A stretch of 6,963 nt of DNA, taken from an uncultured Pseudomonadota bacterium (GTDB lineage Bacteria > Lernaellota > Lernaellaia > Lernaellales > Lernaellaceae). The stretch spans positions 1-6,963 of the forward strand of contig CALBTQ010000316.1 of the NCBI GenBank assembly GCA_937967875.1, written 5' to 3'. The notes beneath the pieces were generated by a model, which searched no databases, was not told the origin of the DNA, and worked only from the letters and a program-made list of their open reading frames with translations. This document shows positions 6,387 to 6,963 of the stretch, in pieces. The position numbers were made by a program, and so were the translations under genes. Every line of letters starts with the position of its first letter. The stretch's first letter is position 1.

Positions 6387-6918
6387 ATGAGGCGCGTTTG
6401 TTTGGTGTCGGTTTTATTCATCCTGGTTATCGGTTGGGCGACGGCGGCGCAGGCGGGACTGACGTTCATCCCCAACACCTACGGACTTTCCGCCAAGTCG
6501 ATCGGCTTGGGCAACGCGATGACCGCGGTCGGCGGCGATTATTCGGCCGCCTACTTCAATCCGGCGGCGTTAGGCGCCATCGGCGTGAACCAGATCGATC
6601 TCAACTACCTGATGGCCGATCCCGATTTCACCGGCGGCGTGAAGGACGGTGAGGAAGTCGAATTCGACACGGCCAACAAGGTCGTTCTCATCGGCTTTAC
6701 GATGAACCTCTCCAAGCTCTTTAAAAGCGAACACGGCTTGGGGTTGGGCTTCGACGTGGCGGTGGACAACAACCTCAAATCGTTCCTCAACTTTGAGGAA
6801 AGGCGCGATGATCGCGGCCAGTTTCTGCGCTACGGCCTTTCCAGCGTGACGATGATCACCGGTCTGGGCGTCGAGATTCTGCCGCAGCTTTATCTGGGCG
6901 GCGGCGGTTACATCATGG
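6387..6918 (+). CDS. FadL/OMPP1-like outer-membrane protein, N-terminal fragment
   Basis: 177 complete genomic codons remain; the rest of the gene is beyond the contig. The ATG follows AGGGAG (6375-6380) at 6-base spacing. A signal peptide ends near residue 23 (AQA|GL). Residues about 33-63 carry the conserved start of FadL/OMPP1/PorV-type barrels: SAKSIGLGNAMTAVGG, then DYSAAYFNPAAL (family consensus GxGxA..A..D.sA.yyNPAgL). Alternating strands rich in Gly and aromatic residues follow, fitting an outer-membrane beta-barrel. FadL proteins let long-chain fatty acids and other hydrophobic compounds cross the outer membrane, whereas PorV-type relatives serve protein secretion; the fragment does not distinguish them. 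Full-length members usually have about 350-450 residues. The apparent C-terminus EIGRAHV-stop (residues 178-184, to 6941) comes from adapter sequence and must be removed. Confidence 0.88.
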
Positions 6919-6963
6919 AGATCGGAAGAGCACACGTCTGAACTCCAGTCACCGAATACGATC
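6919..6963 (+). other. Illumina TruSeq indexed (P7) adapter remnant with 8-base index
   Basis: The 34-base adapter read-through sequence starting AGATCGGAAGAGC occupies 6919-6952 and ends in CCAGTCAC. It is followed by CGAATACG (6953-6960), the position of the i7 index, and by ATC (6961-6963), the start of the constant ATCTCGTATGCC part. Genomic sequence ends at 6918. Confidence 0.98.

Noticed and set aside
6140..6478. In-frame upstream extension of the SDR by 113 codons
   Set aside because: It would run through the AT-rich intergenic region and overlap the start of the divergent OMP gene. The ATG at 6139 has an RBS and gives a normal SDR N-terminus.

Overview
The window is one assembled contig from a Gram-negative, probably uncultured bacterium. 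About 6,873 bases of genomic DNA (46-6918) sit between two uncut Illumina TruSeq adapter remnants (1-45 and 6919-6963). Secreted proteins with Sec signal peptides, a lipoprotein and a FadL-type outer-membrane protein point to a diderm. Lipoproteins whose mature N-terminus is a long run of DDD-xx repeats, and secreted subtilases with calcium loops, are features I associate with environmental delta-proteobacteria-like or candidate-phylum genomes (Lernaellota, Myxococcota and relatives). That taxonomic guess is recollection, not proof. Coding DNA is GC-rich and the two divergent intergenic regions are clearly AT-richer.

Layout, left to right: (1) a secreted subtilisin-like (S8) protein on the minus strand, cut at its C-terminus by the contig end; (2) a 160-base divergent promoter region; (3) a 748-residue plus-strand lipoprotein with an Asp-repeat stalk, an endonuclease/exonuclease/phosphatase (EEP) fold, an Ig-like module and two related jelly-roll-like modules; (4) a plus-strand 12-helix MFS transporter of the spinster-like type; (5) a minus-strand short-chain dehydrogenase/reductase (SDR) resembling 3-ketodihydrosphingosine reductases, whose stop codon directly abuts that of the transporter; (6) a 247-base AT-rich divergent region; (7) the N-terminal third or so of a FadL/OMPP1-like outer-membrane beta-barrel, cut by the contig end.

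No RNA gene, CRISPR array, insertion sequence, integrase or phage gene is visible. The genes do not form one operon; they look like ordinary chromosome. One possible common theme is lipid or hydrophobic-compound handling: the EEP fold includes sphingomyelinases, spinster proteins move lysolipids or sphingosine-1-phosphate, the SDR resembles a sphingoid-base reductase, and FadL proteins admit hydrophobic compounds. This is inference from family resemblance only.

The most notable points are the subtilase, which keeps recognisable Asp, His and Ser positions but has lost most of the His and Ser motifs and the oxyanion Asn; the EEP lipoprotein's unusual domain order; and the adapter sequence, which adds false residues to both truncated proteins.
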